Of a DNA stretch of 64,000 bases, positions 11,410 to 21,642 are shown in pieces. The translations under genes were made by a program, and so were the position numbers. Origin of the DNA: Paracamarosporium sp. OC-R06-R3 (lineage: Eukaryota > Ascomycota > Dothideomycetes > Pleosporales > Didymosphaeriaceae); assembly GCA_019828545.1 (NCBI GenBank), contig JACVRA010000329.1, positions 62,001-126,000 of the forward strand, in the 5' to 3' direction. How positions within the stretch are numbered: the first letter of the stretch is position 1; every line of letters begins with the position of its first letter. Below the pieces are notes generated by a model. The model was not told the origin of the DNA, did no database searches, and saw only the letters and a program-made list of their open reading frames with translations.

Positions 11410-12369
11410 CGGCGATCAAGATTGGTCCAATGCCGGTCGGCTGGCGGGGTCCGCTAGGCTCTTTGTCGGTCGTACTGTAGTCGTGCAGTAGTGGCGTTGA
11501 GGCTCTGCTGGAGGTGGGGAACGCAAGAGCCGCATTCCTCAGTCCCTTACTGTCACGCGTGCACCAGGACGGTGGACCGGGCGGCGACCACGGTCTGGCG
11601 TCTTGAATTTTCGCTTGCGTACTATTAATTGTTTGGAATTGACAGGCAGGACGTGGACTGTGACGTAAAATCGGCCTGGGGTTGTGGGGACCAAGTGAAA
11701 TACCGGCAAAGAGCGGCAAGACCTGGGGCTGAAGCACATCTGGGCCAGCTCCTCGTGTCTAGAAACGTGGAGATCGCGAGATGCTGACAGATGCCACGCG
11801 GTTGGATGCATAATTACCTCAGTCGGATACGTTGAGGTCAAGCATTGGCCAAGCACGCGACCGCTGAGCCATTGGCGTCCATGTAGAGTGCTCTAAGCAC
11901 CGGGAGCTTGCAAAGGCCACGACGCCGTCTCTCTTGTCGTGTACGGCCACTTACGATGCTGCTGCGACGGTGCTTTGCTGGCCCTATGGTTGTGCATAAA
12001 ATGATCTGTTGAGACGTGGAAGCGCGTCTTGCTGCCCTGACCACCATCAGCCACCAGAACAGAGCTCTACAGGCAGTAGCGCCTTTATGATGCATTATGT
12101 CCATGAGTAGAAGCCTCTATTCATACCTCGGACATTTTACTCGCTTGTCCATGAAGCGTCTTCGTTCTTCAAGTGTCCAACTGTTCGCGATCATATCTCA
12201 GTTCCTGACACTCTCAATGATACGATAAGAGCGCTTTAATAAATAAAAGACATACAAATGCTACAGTAGGTTGTGTGCCGCTGTTCGACATTGAGTCGAG
12301 AGTGTTAATGGTTGTTGATGTGTCGATGCTCTCCAGACGACTTCTGAAGATCCCCATCCGCACATCCAA

Positions 12370-12399
12370 CCAATCACCACGCCACAACGCGCGACGCGT
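12370..12399 (+). promoter_or_regulatory. CCAAT box and MluI cell-cycle box (ACGCGT) before dUTPase
   Basis: CCAAT is at 12370-12374 and the palindrome ACGCGT at 12394-12399, about 80-105 bp upstream of the likely start codon. ACGCGT is the MCB element bound by MBF in yeasts and is typical of S-phase genes, including yeast dUTPase. The site is seen directly; its function here is inferred. Confidence 0.5.
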
Positions 12400-12475
12400 C
12401 TTTCTGCCCCGCCCAGCGCGTCTAACCTCGAATCTTCACCTCGACTCACCGCCTTGCACCCCAAACCCTCCCACA

Positions 12476-13261
12476 ATGTCTACCACACCCGCACCAACCC
12501 ACGAGCCCCCCTCCCTTCCGTCATCACCCCTCCCAAAACGCACAAAAGTAATTGAGCCCTCGCCGCTCAACCAGCCAACCGCATTGCCCCGCGCCTCCGA
12601 CTCGGGCACATCAACACCAACCCCCCTCGCCATGGCCTTGCAACCTCCTGCCCCGATTGCTCCCAGCATTGCTGCTGCAGCCTCGGTCGAACAAGCGCTC
12701 CAAGTCCAGCTCCTCAGTGACAAGGCTCGCGCGCCCACCAAAGGAAGCGCCTTTGCGGCCGGCCACGACCTGTACAGCGCAAGAGATGTCGTGATTCCTG
12801 CGCGGGGACGGGCCAGAGTAGACACAGATATCTCCATTGCGGTGCCGGCAGGGACATGTGAGTGAGCTCTAGAGCAGTAGGCGGAAGATGGCAAGTGGAC
12901 TGTTTGCTGATACCGGTCTAGACGGACGTGTAGCCCCACGCTCAGGTCTTGCAGCCAAGCACGGTATTGATACCATGGCGGGCGTCATCGACGCGGACTA
13001 TCGTGGTCAGGTCGGCGTTATATTGGCGAATCTGAGCGAGACAGATTTTGAGATCAAGGTGGGGGATCGGATTGCTCAGTTGATCGTTGAGAAGGTATGT
13101 TCTTTTTGTTGTAGTTGGGAATTGCACTGACTAGTAACTAGATTGTCATGCCCGAGGTCGTTGTCGTGGAGAAGCTTGAAGAGAGCGTAAGAGGCGCGGG
13201 AGGCTTTGGCAGCACGGGTGGATTCGGCAGCGCCGCTCCGACATCTGCAAAGGGGGCCTGA
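12476..13261 (+). CDS. DUT1: dUTP diphosphatase (dUTPase)
   Basis: Hydrolyses dUTP to dUMP and PPi, keeping uracil out of DNA and feeding dTMP synthesis. Exons 12476-12857, 12922-13094 and 13142-13261 give 224 aa. The first 75 or so residues are Pro/Ser/Thr-rich and disordered. Then come the trimeric dUTPase motifs in order: [42 protein letters not shown] (catalytic Asp), [13 protein letters not shown], and [14 protein letters not shown], the Gly-rich tail that closes the active site. Intron 1 splits the Tyr codon of the conserved [12 protein letters not shown]. The ATG at 12476 (CACAATG) has a good context. The frame also stays open upstream to an ATG at 12326, which would add a basic 50-residue leader. 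The gene converges on pyridoxal kinase. Confidence 0.95.
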
Positions 13262-13773
13262 GTTGGTTTATGAACGTCACGACGCACAATTACAGCAATG
13301 GTTTGAATACCTGGAAAGGATAACAGGGCGTTCATGGTGTCCTGTCATGAGCATAGCATCGATGCGCATGGACGCCGAAGCTCTAGTCGATACTTCGACA
13401 TAGTCGAATCATAGAATGGTGTCAATGGTATCATACACTACGGTGTAGTCTATAGACTCATCATCAATCTCGTCCCTTGAATCGTGATCATTCTCGCATC
13501 GTTCCCTGTGATGCCATCCCTCTTCTCTAAACCGCTTTAGTGCAATCATTGGACCGTTGTGCTCAATTCGATCTCCCTGTCAAATATTATGCTCACCCAA
13601 ATCAGGGACATGTACGGAAGTCAAACCAAACACCCAAGACATTAGCATCTACAAATCTCCAGACCAATGCAGTACAACAAAAACACTGGTATCTTGACTC
13701 GACCCTCTAAGCACACCACCACCCCAAAAGTCTAAATATCACCACACTCTATCTTGCCCTCACCCTGTCCGCT
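13262..13773. other. Intergenic between convergent dUTPase and pyridoxal kinase
   Basis: About 510 bp that should hold both 3' UTRs. I see no gene in it. Confidence 0.6.
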
Positions 13774-15586
13774 TTACTCTCCACCTTGCATAACCTGCAC
13801 AGCGCCCTCGCCTCCCTTCCCCACCCCCAAATGCAGCACCTGCAGCTCATCCGGTTCCCTCGTCCCCACATGCTCCGGCACCCTACTCCCCTCGGCCACC
13901 GCCACAGGCCTGAACTTCTCCACTTCAGGCGGATCCACGAGCTCACGAATATACCTCGGCACCTTGACCTCGCTAGCCTCCATGAGCGCCAAATGCCTTC
14001 TCTTCGCCCTCTCCTCTTCTGCCTCCGCGCCCTGCCCGCACCCTTCCTTCTCCGCCCGCGCGTCGTACACTTTCATTTTCTCCTGGCACGTCACTGTTGT
14101 CTTGTTCAGTATGCTCTGCATGCTTGCGAGGACTTTTTGGCAGGCCTTGGCGAGGGGTAGTTCGTTGGCTGGGACGTCGTCGGGAGAGCGCCAGCTCGGC
14201 TTCGATGCGAGGTTTGCGTCGGGCGTGGAGGATGCGTGGACGGCTTCGATGAGGCGCGGGATGGTGAGCGCTGCGAACATGTCGCCTGTGCCGGAGAAAA
14301 AGAGTGGGAGCTCGGGGGTATCTATGCGGAAGAGGCGCGGCTTGAAGTCGGATGTTGCTGTGGAGCCGATGATGGTTATGTTCTTGATCTCCTCGTCTTC
14401 CTGTTCTATGGGAGGATGTGACGCGGTTGGACTTTTGGCCTCTGAAGTGCTTGACGTTGCATCATGTTGTGAATCTTGAGGCTTCAGTCGTTCAGAACTG
14501 CTATTTTGGGCACTTTGTGAAGCTGGGTGAGTTCGGGCTGGGTCGAGATGTGGTGACTCAATGGGTGTGTGTTGGCCAGAAGCAGTTGCTGACGCGGGCT
14601 TCGAGGGTGTGCGTGAGGGATTACGAGAGGATACAGTTCGGTTATCCCGAGTTAAGCGGAGAGATGTTATAATTACGTGCGGTACTTGATACGTCTTGTG
14701 TAGTACCTGGATTGCAGCTGCGAGAGAATCAAGGTCGGTGATGGTCGTCTCGGAGAGTAGCCTATTCATAGTCAGTCCATTGCCTGGCAGCCAGCCTTTC
14801 AGAACGATAAACATACTCTGCTTCGAACTGGTTGGGTAATATAAGGTCTGCTTCCCGAAGTAGTGTCTTGTACTCTGGGACTTCATCTTCTGGAATGTAG
14901 AGTCTTCCATTGTCGCCCATCACTGGATCGAGCACTGCTGACTATTAGCAAGCCCATCCCGTGTTCATGATGTAGCTTGACTCTGCCAAACATGTGTAGG
15001 ACGTGAAATACACAAAGTGTTTTGCTTTGCGCACCACGCCTCACAACCTTGTGTGACTGTGCCTACTTACCCCAGAAGAAGCTTCCTGGTTTTGTCCCAG
15101 CATTAAACTTGATGTCCCGTCCAATCTTGCCGATCGCCTGTACGCAATGCGCACTGGGCATGTATCCGGTCAACAACACGTCGAAGTTGTTTAGGTTGGA
15201 TTGTCGAAGCCCTTCGTAGAGGTCGAGGATCTGGTCGGGCAAGGTCTTGGTGCCTTTCACCTGCTTGTATGCGGTGTGGTTGCCTGTTATATTATTAGCA
15301 AGCTGCCTGAGAGGTACTGAGGCATATGGTGTGAGATACTGTAATGTACCGTATTGATAGCAGAGACATCGCAACCCAGCGATTGCATAACGGACGTGAC
15401 CATTTTGTTACCGACATAGCTTGAGCCATGGTCAGCTACAGTTGCTCCCTTCCTGCAGATGGCCACTTACCCATGAACCACCTATCCTGGTTAGTCGAGC
15501 AGCTTCGCGATGAATGCGCCTATGACTCTTACATGGCTAGCAATCGCGAGCACGCGAGTCTCTGGGATCAGCGCGTCAGAATCCAT
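13774..15586 (-). CDS. Pyridoxal kinase (BUD16-like), six exons with an 11-nt micro-exon and a large internal insert
   Basis: Phosphorylates pyridoxal, pyridoxine and pyridoxamine for PLP supply. Exons 15533-15586, 15471-15481, 15340-15419, 15071-15283, 14817-14934 and 13774-14761 give 487 aa, and all junctions keep frame. The product starts MDSDALIPETRVLAIASH and continues VVHGYVGNKMVTSVMQSLG and INTVHYSNHTAYKQ, the conserved substrate-binding N-terminus. WVLDPVMGDNGRLYIPE, LPNQFEAELLS and the ribokinase-fold ATP motif FFSGTGDMFAAL (about 312) follow. Typical kinases have about 300-350 residues. Here a Ser/Thr/Pro-rich insert of about 85 residues (about 201-285) precedes the ATP motif. The C-terminus is extended and ends in a Gly-rich tail. 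Exon 2 (GTGGTTCATGG) is required to make the conserved SHVVHGYVGNK. Confidence 0.92.
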
Positions 15587-15905
15587 GGCGCGCAATTTAA
15601 ACGAAAACAGATCTAAAGGGAATCGAATATGAATGAGCGGATGATAAGCGGAGGTATGGGGAGATATAGCTTGTATTGTTGATTTTTTTCGCTATCTGGT
15701 CGCCCGACGCGCTGACGTCGGCGGGGTAAATGGGTACTAGCACCGACACCACGGGACACGACCGTGGTGCCCCCAATTCCCGACGTTTATGTAAAACTGA
15801 TGCGCGCTTCGCATGCATGCTCTCTTAACACATTACGCTGCCATATCCGTACCCAACACCGAAGTCGTGTATCTCATGTCCATATCGCACAATATCATGC
15901 CTCGC
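15587..15905. other. Intergenic: pyridoxal kinase promoter / PCNA 3' flank
   Basis: About 320 bp. No gene seen. Confidence 0.6.
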
Positions 15906-16898
15906 TCACTCTTCGTCACCAATCTACATACGTTAGCGTGACACATAAATAGTTTGGGGCGGATGTGGCTGACCTTAGGAGCAAGATAAAATTGCAAAAA
16001 GCTGTTGGTTCCCTCTGACAGCGGGTATTCGACGAGCAGCGGTACCTCGGAGGAGAGCTTCAACTTGACCTTGTCGCTGAGTCCGCTCGCCTTGCAGAAG
16101 TTGACAAGGTACTTCAGTGAGAAGGTCAGGGCAACCGGCTCAGTCATTTCAATCTCGACGTTCTGCTTGGGGTCCTCGACGTTCGTGGTGCTCCTGAGTT
16201 GCACGGATCCAGAGCCGATGTCACCGGTGCAGGTGAATTTGACGCCTTCTTTAGATACTTCAATCGAGACTAATAGCAAATGAGCTCTGGGCAATTTGCA
16301 TGCCGAACGTGACCGTACCTGACTCCGATAGAGCGCTGAGATCGCGACAGATGCGCTGGAATTCTGCGGCCGGCATCGTGATTGCCGCTGCATAATCTGT
16401 TTCAGGAATGCCCAGATGCTCTTGGTCGATATCCATGAGCTTGATGTCATATTCACTGATTCTGTCTTGGTTGCGGGACTCGAACACGATGTTGACCACG
16501 TCGGGCGCGTCTTCCGCTTTTATGTTGAGGATATCATCGTTTCCTGCTGCGCGGAGGACCTTGGTCAGAGACGCGAGGTTGATTCCGAGAGCAATGTTGC
16601 GATCGCAGCGGAAACCTTCGAAGGCATCGGTTTTGAGTGACATTGAGACAAGGGCGACGTGGGAGTTGTCCATGGCCTGGAGGGCGATGCCGGAGTCATT
16701 GCAATCGAAGTTGCAGTCCTGTACAAGGTCCTTGATGGCATCGACCACCTGTGACTATCAGATGCAAGTTCACGATGCTCGTTGACATGCAGACTTACCT
16801 TCTTGAAAAGGCTGGCCTGTTGCAAGCGTGCCTCAAGCACTGCGACACGATTAGCAGGAGCGTCAAGTAGCTAGCTGTACATAGGTCTCGCACTTACT
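15906..16898 (-). CDS. POL30: PCNA sliding clamp, start codon assembled by splicing
   Basis: Trimeric processivity clamp for DNA polymerases delta and epsilon and a hub for repair factors. The coding parts are 16898 (A only), 16799-16839, 16319-16748, 15974-16269 and 15906-15923, giving exactly 261 aa, the usual PCNA length. The product starts [20 protein letters not shown] and contains [20 protein letters not shown]. It ends in the fungal tail LAPKIGDEE, the last exon being only 18 nt. No ATG precedes CTTGAGGCACGC in genomic DNA. The acceptor cgcag is followed by TG, and the upstream non-coding exon ends in A before gtaagt, so the ATG forms at the junction. The introns are 58, 50, 49 and 50 bp. 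The transcript has at least one 5' UTR exon upstream of 16898. Confidence 0.96.
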
Positions 16899-17021
16899 AC
16901 TGATGATTTGGAATGGGGTGTTTGATGGATTTGTGAAAGAAACAGTCGTTGGGCGCGGGAAATAGGCGGTGTGGTGGAGGGAAGTGCGGAAACGCAAGAA
17001 GGCTTGGGAAAGTCTCGTGTA

Positions 17022-17041
17022 GCGACGCGCCTGCGTCGCGT
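17022..17041 (-). promoter_or_regulatory. ACGCG-containing inverted repeat upstream of PCNA
   Basis: A perfect 7-bp inverted repeat, GCGACGC (17022-17028) and GCGTCGC (17033-17039), separated by GCCT. It carries ACGCG at 17025-17029 and its complement CGCGT at 17037-17041. ACGCG is the core of the MBF-bound cell-cycle box known for PCNA and other S-phase genes in yeasts. The role here is inferred; the transcription start is unknown. Confidence 0.45.
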
Positions 17042-17739
17042 GCAAGCGCGAAGCAATTAAGCTCGGACCATCGAGAACCCCACCCACGTGATGTGCCAGC
17101 CTCATTGATCTAGCGTGCTCGGCGAACAGATTCAAAGAGCATGACTTCAAGATTGCCAACACTTGTTTCCCAATTTCAAGTCAACGGGAATTAAATAAAC
17201 TAATTTCCTTGAGTACGGGGCAGATCAGGCAAGAGAAAAAATATAGGCTACTAGAATACTGGGTGTTACTTAAGTACTCGTGTCTCCTGAACTTAGTTTG
17301 GTAAAATAGCTAACTTCTACGGTTTCACACACTGAGAGTCAAATGTGCGTGTCGTAAGTTTGTCTAAAACTTCCAGACATGAAATTAGTCATGGAGAAAT
17401 GTAATTGGGGTATCGTTTCCGCTGCTGTGGCGCATCAAGATCTCAGAACTACCTCAGCTGCTCTAACTGCAACCTACTGAGTGTAATAAGTTCTTGTCCG
17501 TGATATTGAGATCCTAGAGAACAGCTCGACTCGGTCTTCGCCTATTCTCCCCCAATCCATGCTTAACGCTTGATCGGTGGGCGAGTGTTGCGGTGAGCGA
17601 AGAGTCGGCAAGGCCAAGCCCTCCACGCAAGACTTGCCCGGCGCCTCCCAGTCCCTTCTAGATGTAATCTGCGCATTGCCACCTCTCGATCCAGAGATTC
17701 CCTATCTTTTGCGCATTCTGGCCTGTCCTCCTCTGTTCT
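17042..17739. other. Intergenic: PCNA upstream / EMC6 3' flank
   Basis: About 700 bp with no recognisable gene. Confidence 0.55.
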
Positions 17740-18152
17740 TCATGCCCGTACAAGCCCATAGAACAAGGTCCACGTCAGCACAAAGCTGCTCAGCCCGTTG
17801 AACACATCCCCACCCCACAGGTCTCCAAGCGGGCGGTGAAAGTAGTCGCCAGGCTTGCCATCCGTGCGCAAAGCAAATATCAGCGCCGATACGATGAAGG
17901 ATCCAACGAGATAGAAGACAAAGCCCGGGTATGACTCCAGGCCAAGTGTTCCAGCGGCGACGCCGAACAAGGAAGCGGTCAGATTGCGAATGTTCGAGAC
18001 GACCTGGTGGCGATTGTCAGAATAGACGAAACGAGAGGTGTGCGTCATGGCATGTATTCGCCAAGTGCAAGGGCGCGTACCTGGGTGTTGTGTTGCACAC
18101 TAGTGTGGACGATGGGGTTGATGGCCAACTCGCGTTCCTCGTTTGTGGACAT
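17740..18152 (-). CDS. EMC6: ER membrane protein complex subunit 6 (EMC6)
   Basis: Small subunit of the EMC insertase, which places tail-anchored and polytopic proteins in the ER membrane. Exons 18081-18152 and 17740-18003 give 111 aa, the normal size; the intron is 77 bp. The product starts MSTNEERELAINPIVHTSVQ. The Rab5-interacting/EMC6 domain follows: NIRNLTASLFGVAAGTLGLE, a second helix in FYLVGSFIVSALIFAL, then YFHRPLGDLWGGDVFNGLSS and LTWTLFYGLV. That is three helices with the conserved Asn/Gly pattern. The initiating ATG sits in a good context (TTCACCATG). Confidence 0.93.
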
Positions 18153-18909
18153 GGTGAATGGGACCCCAGGGCGAAAGTTCTTGGGATCAATCAGAGCGTT
18201 GCCTGGATAGCCGTCAAGCAACTGCTACGCTCTAAGCGTGCGATATGTGGTCGGCCGAGGGGTGTCGTTAATATCGAGGAAGTTGGTCTGAGGTCAAATG
18301 CTGAAGGTTGTCGATCTCCAGGTCGCCAAAACGCGCGATACGCCCGGATGCGCAAGGAAGGAAGTTTCGCCGCTGAGCTCGGGTTGCGTGGCGTCTCGCA
18401 CTTAACGGTGGTTGAGCGGCTGGATGGTTGTCGTCCGCCCGAGGACCGTCGGCCGTGAGATTAACCGATTGCGGTGAGCGCACGGGCCATGCTAGTCTAA
18501 TGTCACTTCACTCGAACATGCCTAGTATCGCGAATCACAGTTATTCGCGCATGTGCAGGAGATCAACATTCTGCATGCTCAAGAGCACACGCGCAAGGCT
18601 GATATGATGAGGCTCTGTGCGTATACTTAGATTAGCTGCATGCAGGACAGACGACAGTGGAGGCATCTAGATTAGTATGATTTTGATGTACGATAGCGCA
18701 AGTATCCTACGGACTGTGTCTTGCATGTTCAGGCTGTCGCTCTAACGTTAGCTAAGGAGCGAGAGAGTTCAGCTTCACGTTGCATTTCATTGCACACCGG
18801 GTGACAAGATAAAAGAGTGGAATGTTTTCATTTTTGTGGAAGAGAGGCTCCAGGCCCCTCAAGGATAACCCATACAGAACAGTTAGCAATGAACGACTCT
18901 TTTGGCACC
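18153..18909. other. Intergenic: EMC6 upstream
   Basis: About 760 bp with no gene seen. It includes the 3' flank of the next minus-strand gene. Confidence 0.55.
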
Positions 18910-20135
18910 TTAGTTAAGTGTATCCATCAAACTACCGTATTCTTCAAAGTAACTTGGCTTTGTCAGTCTCGTTCGTGCTGCAATATAACTTCAACTTTAC
19001 CTTTGCAAATGAGGCGGCAGAACGTAACTAGGCAGCTCGCTCGCTGCTCTTAGATATGCAAGTGCTTGCTGGAAATATTGGCCGTTCGTTCTTGGTGAAG
19101 ATACGTTGCCTAGGCTCATGAACGCTTCGGCGGCCTGTTGCGATCCATTAGCAATATAATCTTAAAGTTGGGCTGCACAGTAATTTACGGTGGATAACAA
19201 GTCACCCGTTGTCTTCCCTTGCGTGCGGGCTGCCTCTACTGCGCGTTTCAGATATTCAACAGCTGGTAGTAAAATCCCCCGAGCCTCGACGTAGTCTGAC
19301 ATGTACAATCGACTCTCGAATTCGGCATTGTTCTTCTTTGCTTGTCGGTCTTCCTCGCTGGCGGACAGTGGAACGAATGAGCTTCCTCCACTGCTGTTCG
19401 AGCTCTGTTCGGAGAGATGGATTTTTGCAAGGGATCTCTGGGCTCGAGATAACCAGTTTCGACCAATGACTGTAAACTGTAAGTAACACTCGGATGTAGT
19501 GCACAGAGACCTCTTACGAGTGAGGAGGTCGATATCCTCTGGGTAAACTTGAAGTAGCGTAACCGCTTGCTTCAGGCACCAGTTGGCAATGTCAGAGACG
19601 CCACCAGAGTCGGCATCAGCATAAGCCACACGTTGAAACACGGTCAAGAGTGGCAGTTGCCACTGCTTCCGGCTTTGATCCGGAATGTTATCGTTGAATT
19701 CCAGAACAGCAGTGACATTTCGGATGCTTTGTAGGTGGTCTCTCCAACTATCATGAGCCGTGTCGAGGGTTGTGCTGATGAGTTCAACAGTGGACATGAG
19801 CACCCTCACTGCGTTCTCGTCCATAGGCATCAGATTCATCGAGATCAATTTTTGAGGAAAACGTGTAGAGATGGTTCTAAACAGACGTATAACAGAAAAG
19901 CGTACCCAAGGTGGGTAGTGACGCGCGGAGAGTCGGACCGCAAGACTGTAATCCACAGAATATGAAGGAGCGTAAGGAGAGCCGCGAACTGGCAGGCGAA
20001 ATGGAAAAGGACAAAGACGTGATATATGAGTGAGGGAAAAGAAGCCAGACAATATGAAAGAATCTTCAGCTGAGGAAACAATCTGCAGCGTTACCTACAA
20101 GGTATGATGGCAAACTGGGCCACACATCCGTCCAT
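18910..20135 (-). CDS. Uncharacterised conserved fungal protein, possibly TPR-like
   Basis: Function unknown. My model uses exons 20099-20135, 19518-19988, 19189-19469, 19001-19134 and 18910-18952 (321 aa), and all phases fit. The 3' exons rest on strong splice signals and on resemblance to a filamentous-fungal hypothetical family. Landmarks are MSTVELISTTLDTAHDSWRD, YADADSGGVSDIANWCLKQ, LSRAQRSLAKIHLSEQ, YVEARGILLPAVEYLKRAVE, AAEAFMSLGNVSS and the tail YFEEYGSLMDTLN. The block YVEARGILLPAVEYLKRAVE and the helices after it look like tetratricopeptide-type helical pairs. The first exon (MDGCVAQFAIIP) is the least certain part; only its phase and a GTAGGT donor support it. One intron (19470-19517) is 48 nt, contains no stop and would keep the frame if retained. 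Confidence 0.7.
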
Positions 20136-21642
20136 GCAGACAGCCGGAGGAGATGTCGAAAGTAGCGAGGTCGAAACTTGGCACCTCATAGGATCGCAAG
20201 CGTGGCTGTGATATTAAACATTGGTGTTCGTGCATGGCTTGTGGCAACTTGAGATAGTAGTCCAGTCATAGGCAGTGGTGGAAACGGCGTATGTCATGAC
20301 GCGGGATGCACGGAGCAAGTGTCAGACCGCTTCACATAGAGCGCCGCTGCATCCGTGGGAGTCACCTAGAATGCGGTTAGGATGGTCTAGGGCCTCATGT
20401 TTCCCATTGATAATGGGTGTTAGGTGCAACGGAGACGTAGCAAGCGATCGGGCACGAGCTAGCAACTTGGACCCTGGAACCGAGTGTGGAGCCGGCGGCG
20501 TCAGGAATGCCACGGTGCTTGCGCGGATATGGCTATGCCTCTGGCAGCTTCGTGATGGTGAATGTAGGTGTACCATTGTACCAGAGGTAGGAGTGTCGGT
20601 GATTTAGTAATCGCGGGCCCGCACCCCTGTCCGATGGCGCATGGTAGGGCTGCGCTATGCGCGTGGATCGGCCGCGCGAACCCGCCGTCAGCCCGCAAGC
20701 CGTACGAAGATAAGGTCTCAGCTCGGTGCTTCTGGAATCACGGTGAAAGGGATGGATGCTGGGGCAGCAAATGCAGGTCGCCCAGATGGGCGGCCCAGGC
20801 GCCTGGCTTGGACGCTGTAGACGCTGCGGAGTGCACCTGGTGCCTGTGGCAGGGCCCAAGCGACTTGGAATGAGAAGATAGCGGAAACGACATGCTTGGC
20901 CCTTTGGTGTTGCGTTGCAGGCTGAATGGAGATGGCGAATGGCGACGGAGAAGGTGGCTCTCCCTATGCCCGCTGCTGTCAAGGCTACGGAGCAATGGCA
21001 CCTGGAAATGTTTCCGTCCGGGCCGCAACATCGTATACCCGTGCATGGCAGATCGATATGTAAGCATCGGAGTGGGAAACAATCTTCAAGAAGCGTGCGC
21101 TGGTGCTTTCAAACCATTTCAACACACCCCAGCTTTACAAATATATTTGTTAGCAATCCAGAACGAACGAAGGCGATGCCCAGGACACACTGCGGAGCCA
21201 CCCCTCCCATGCGCATCCAGACGACGACGTGTGCCGTGACGCTCGACACGCGCGACGACCCGCGTGTTCGCTGCAGAGGTCGGGGGAGCATGAGAGCGAT
21301 GCGAGACACGGGGTGACGTCGGTGTCGGCGGCGGAGGAGGCTCGCGCGATTCACGCTGGGTGAGATTGCGACCAATGAAACACGCCGGGGCCGTGCTCTC
21401 CCCCCCGACCGTTGCACCCTGCCCCAGTTCTACCCGCTGCCTCCCCTTTCACTGCTGTGTCCAGACGCCCGTCCGCCTGCTCTGCTTCGCCCTCGCACCC
21501 TACACGCCCGTACCGCATCGCCCTGCCAGGCCCCTTCCGATTCGGCGCACACGCTCACGCGCACCTTGCACGCACAAAGAGAGCATCGCCAGGCGCATTC
21601 CGGCAGAGCCAACCACCCGTGGGGGGTTCCCGCCATGAGCTG
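20136..21642. other. GC-rich intergenic region
   Basis: About 1.5 kb between two divergent genes. Several short overlapping frames occur on both strands, none with recognisable motifs. I see no gene. Confidence 0.5.

Larger units (their letters stand above)
10232..12475. other. Long intergenic region upstream of sugar transporter and dUTPase
   Basis: 2.2 kb between two divergent genes. It must contain both promoters. Apart from the open frame listed separately, I see no gene, repeat or RNA. Confidence 0.5.

Noticed and set aside
16838..16840. GTG as start codon of PCNA
   Set aside because: Non-ATG initiation is not needed: the splice junction makes ATG at exactly the conserved first codon, with strong splice signals.
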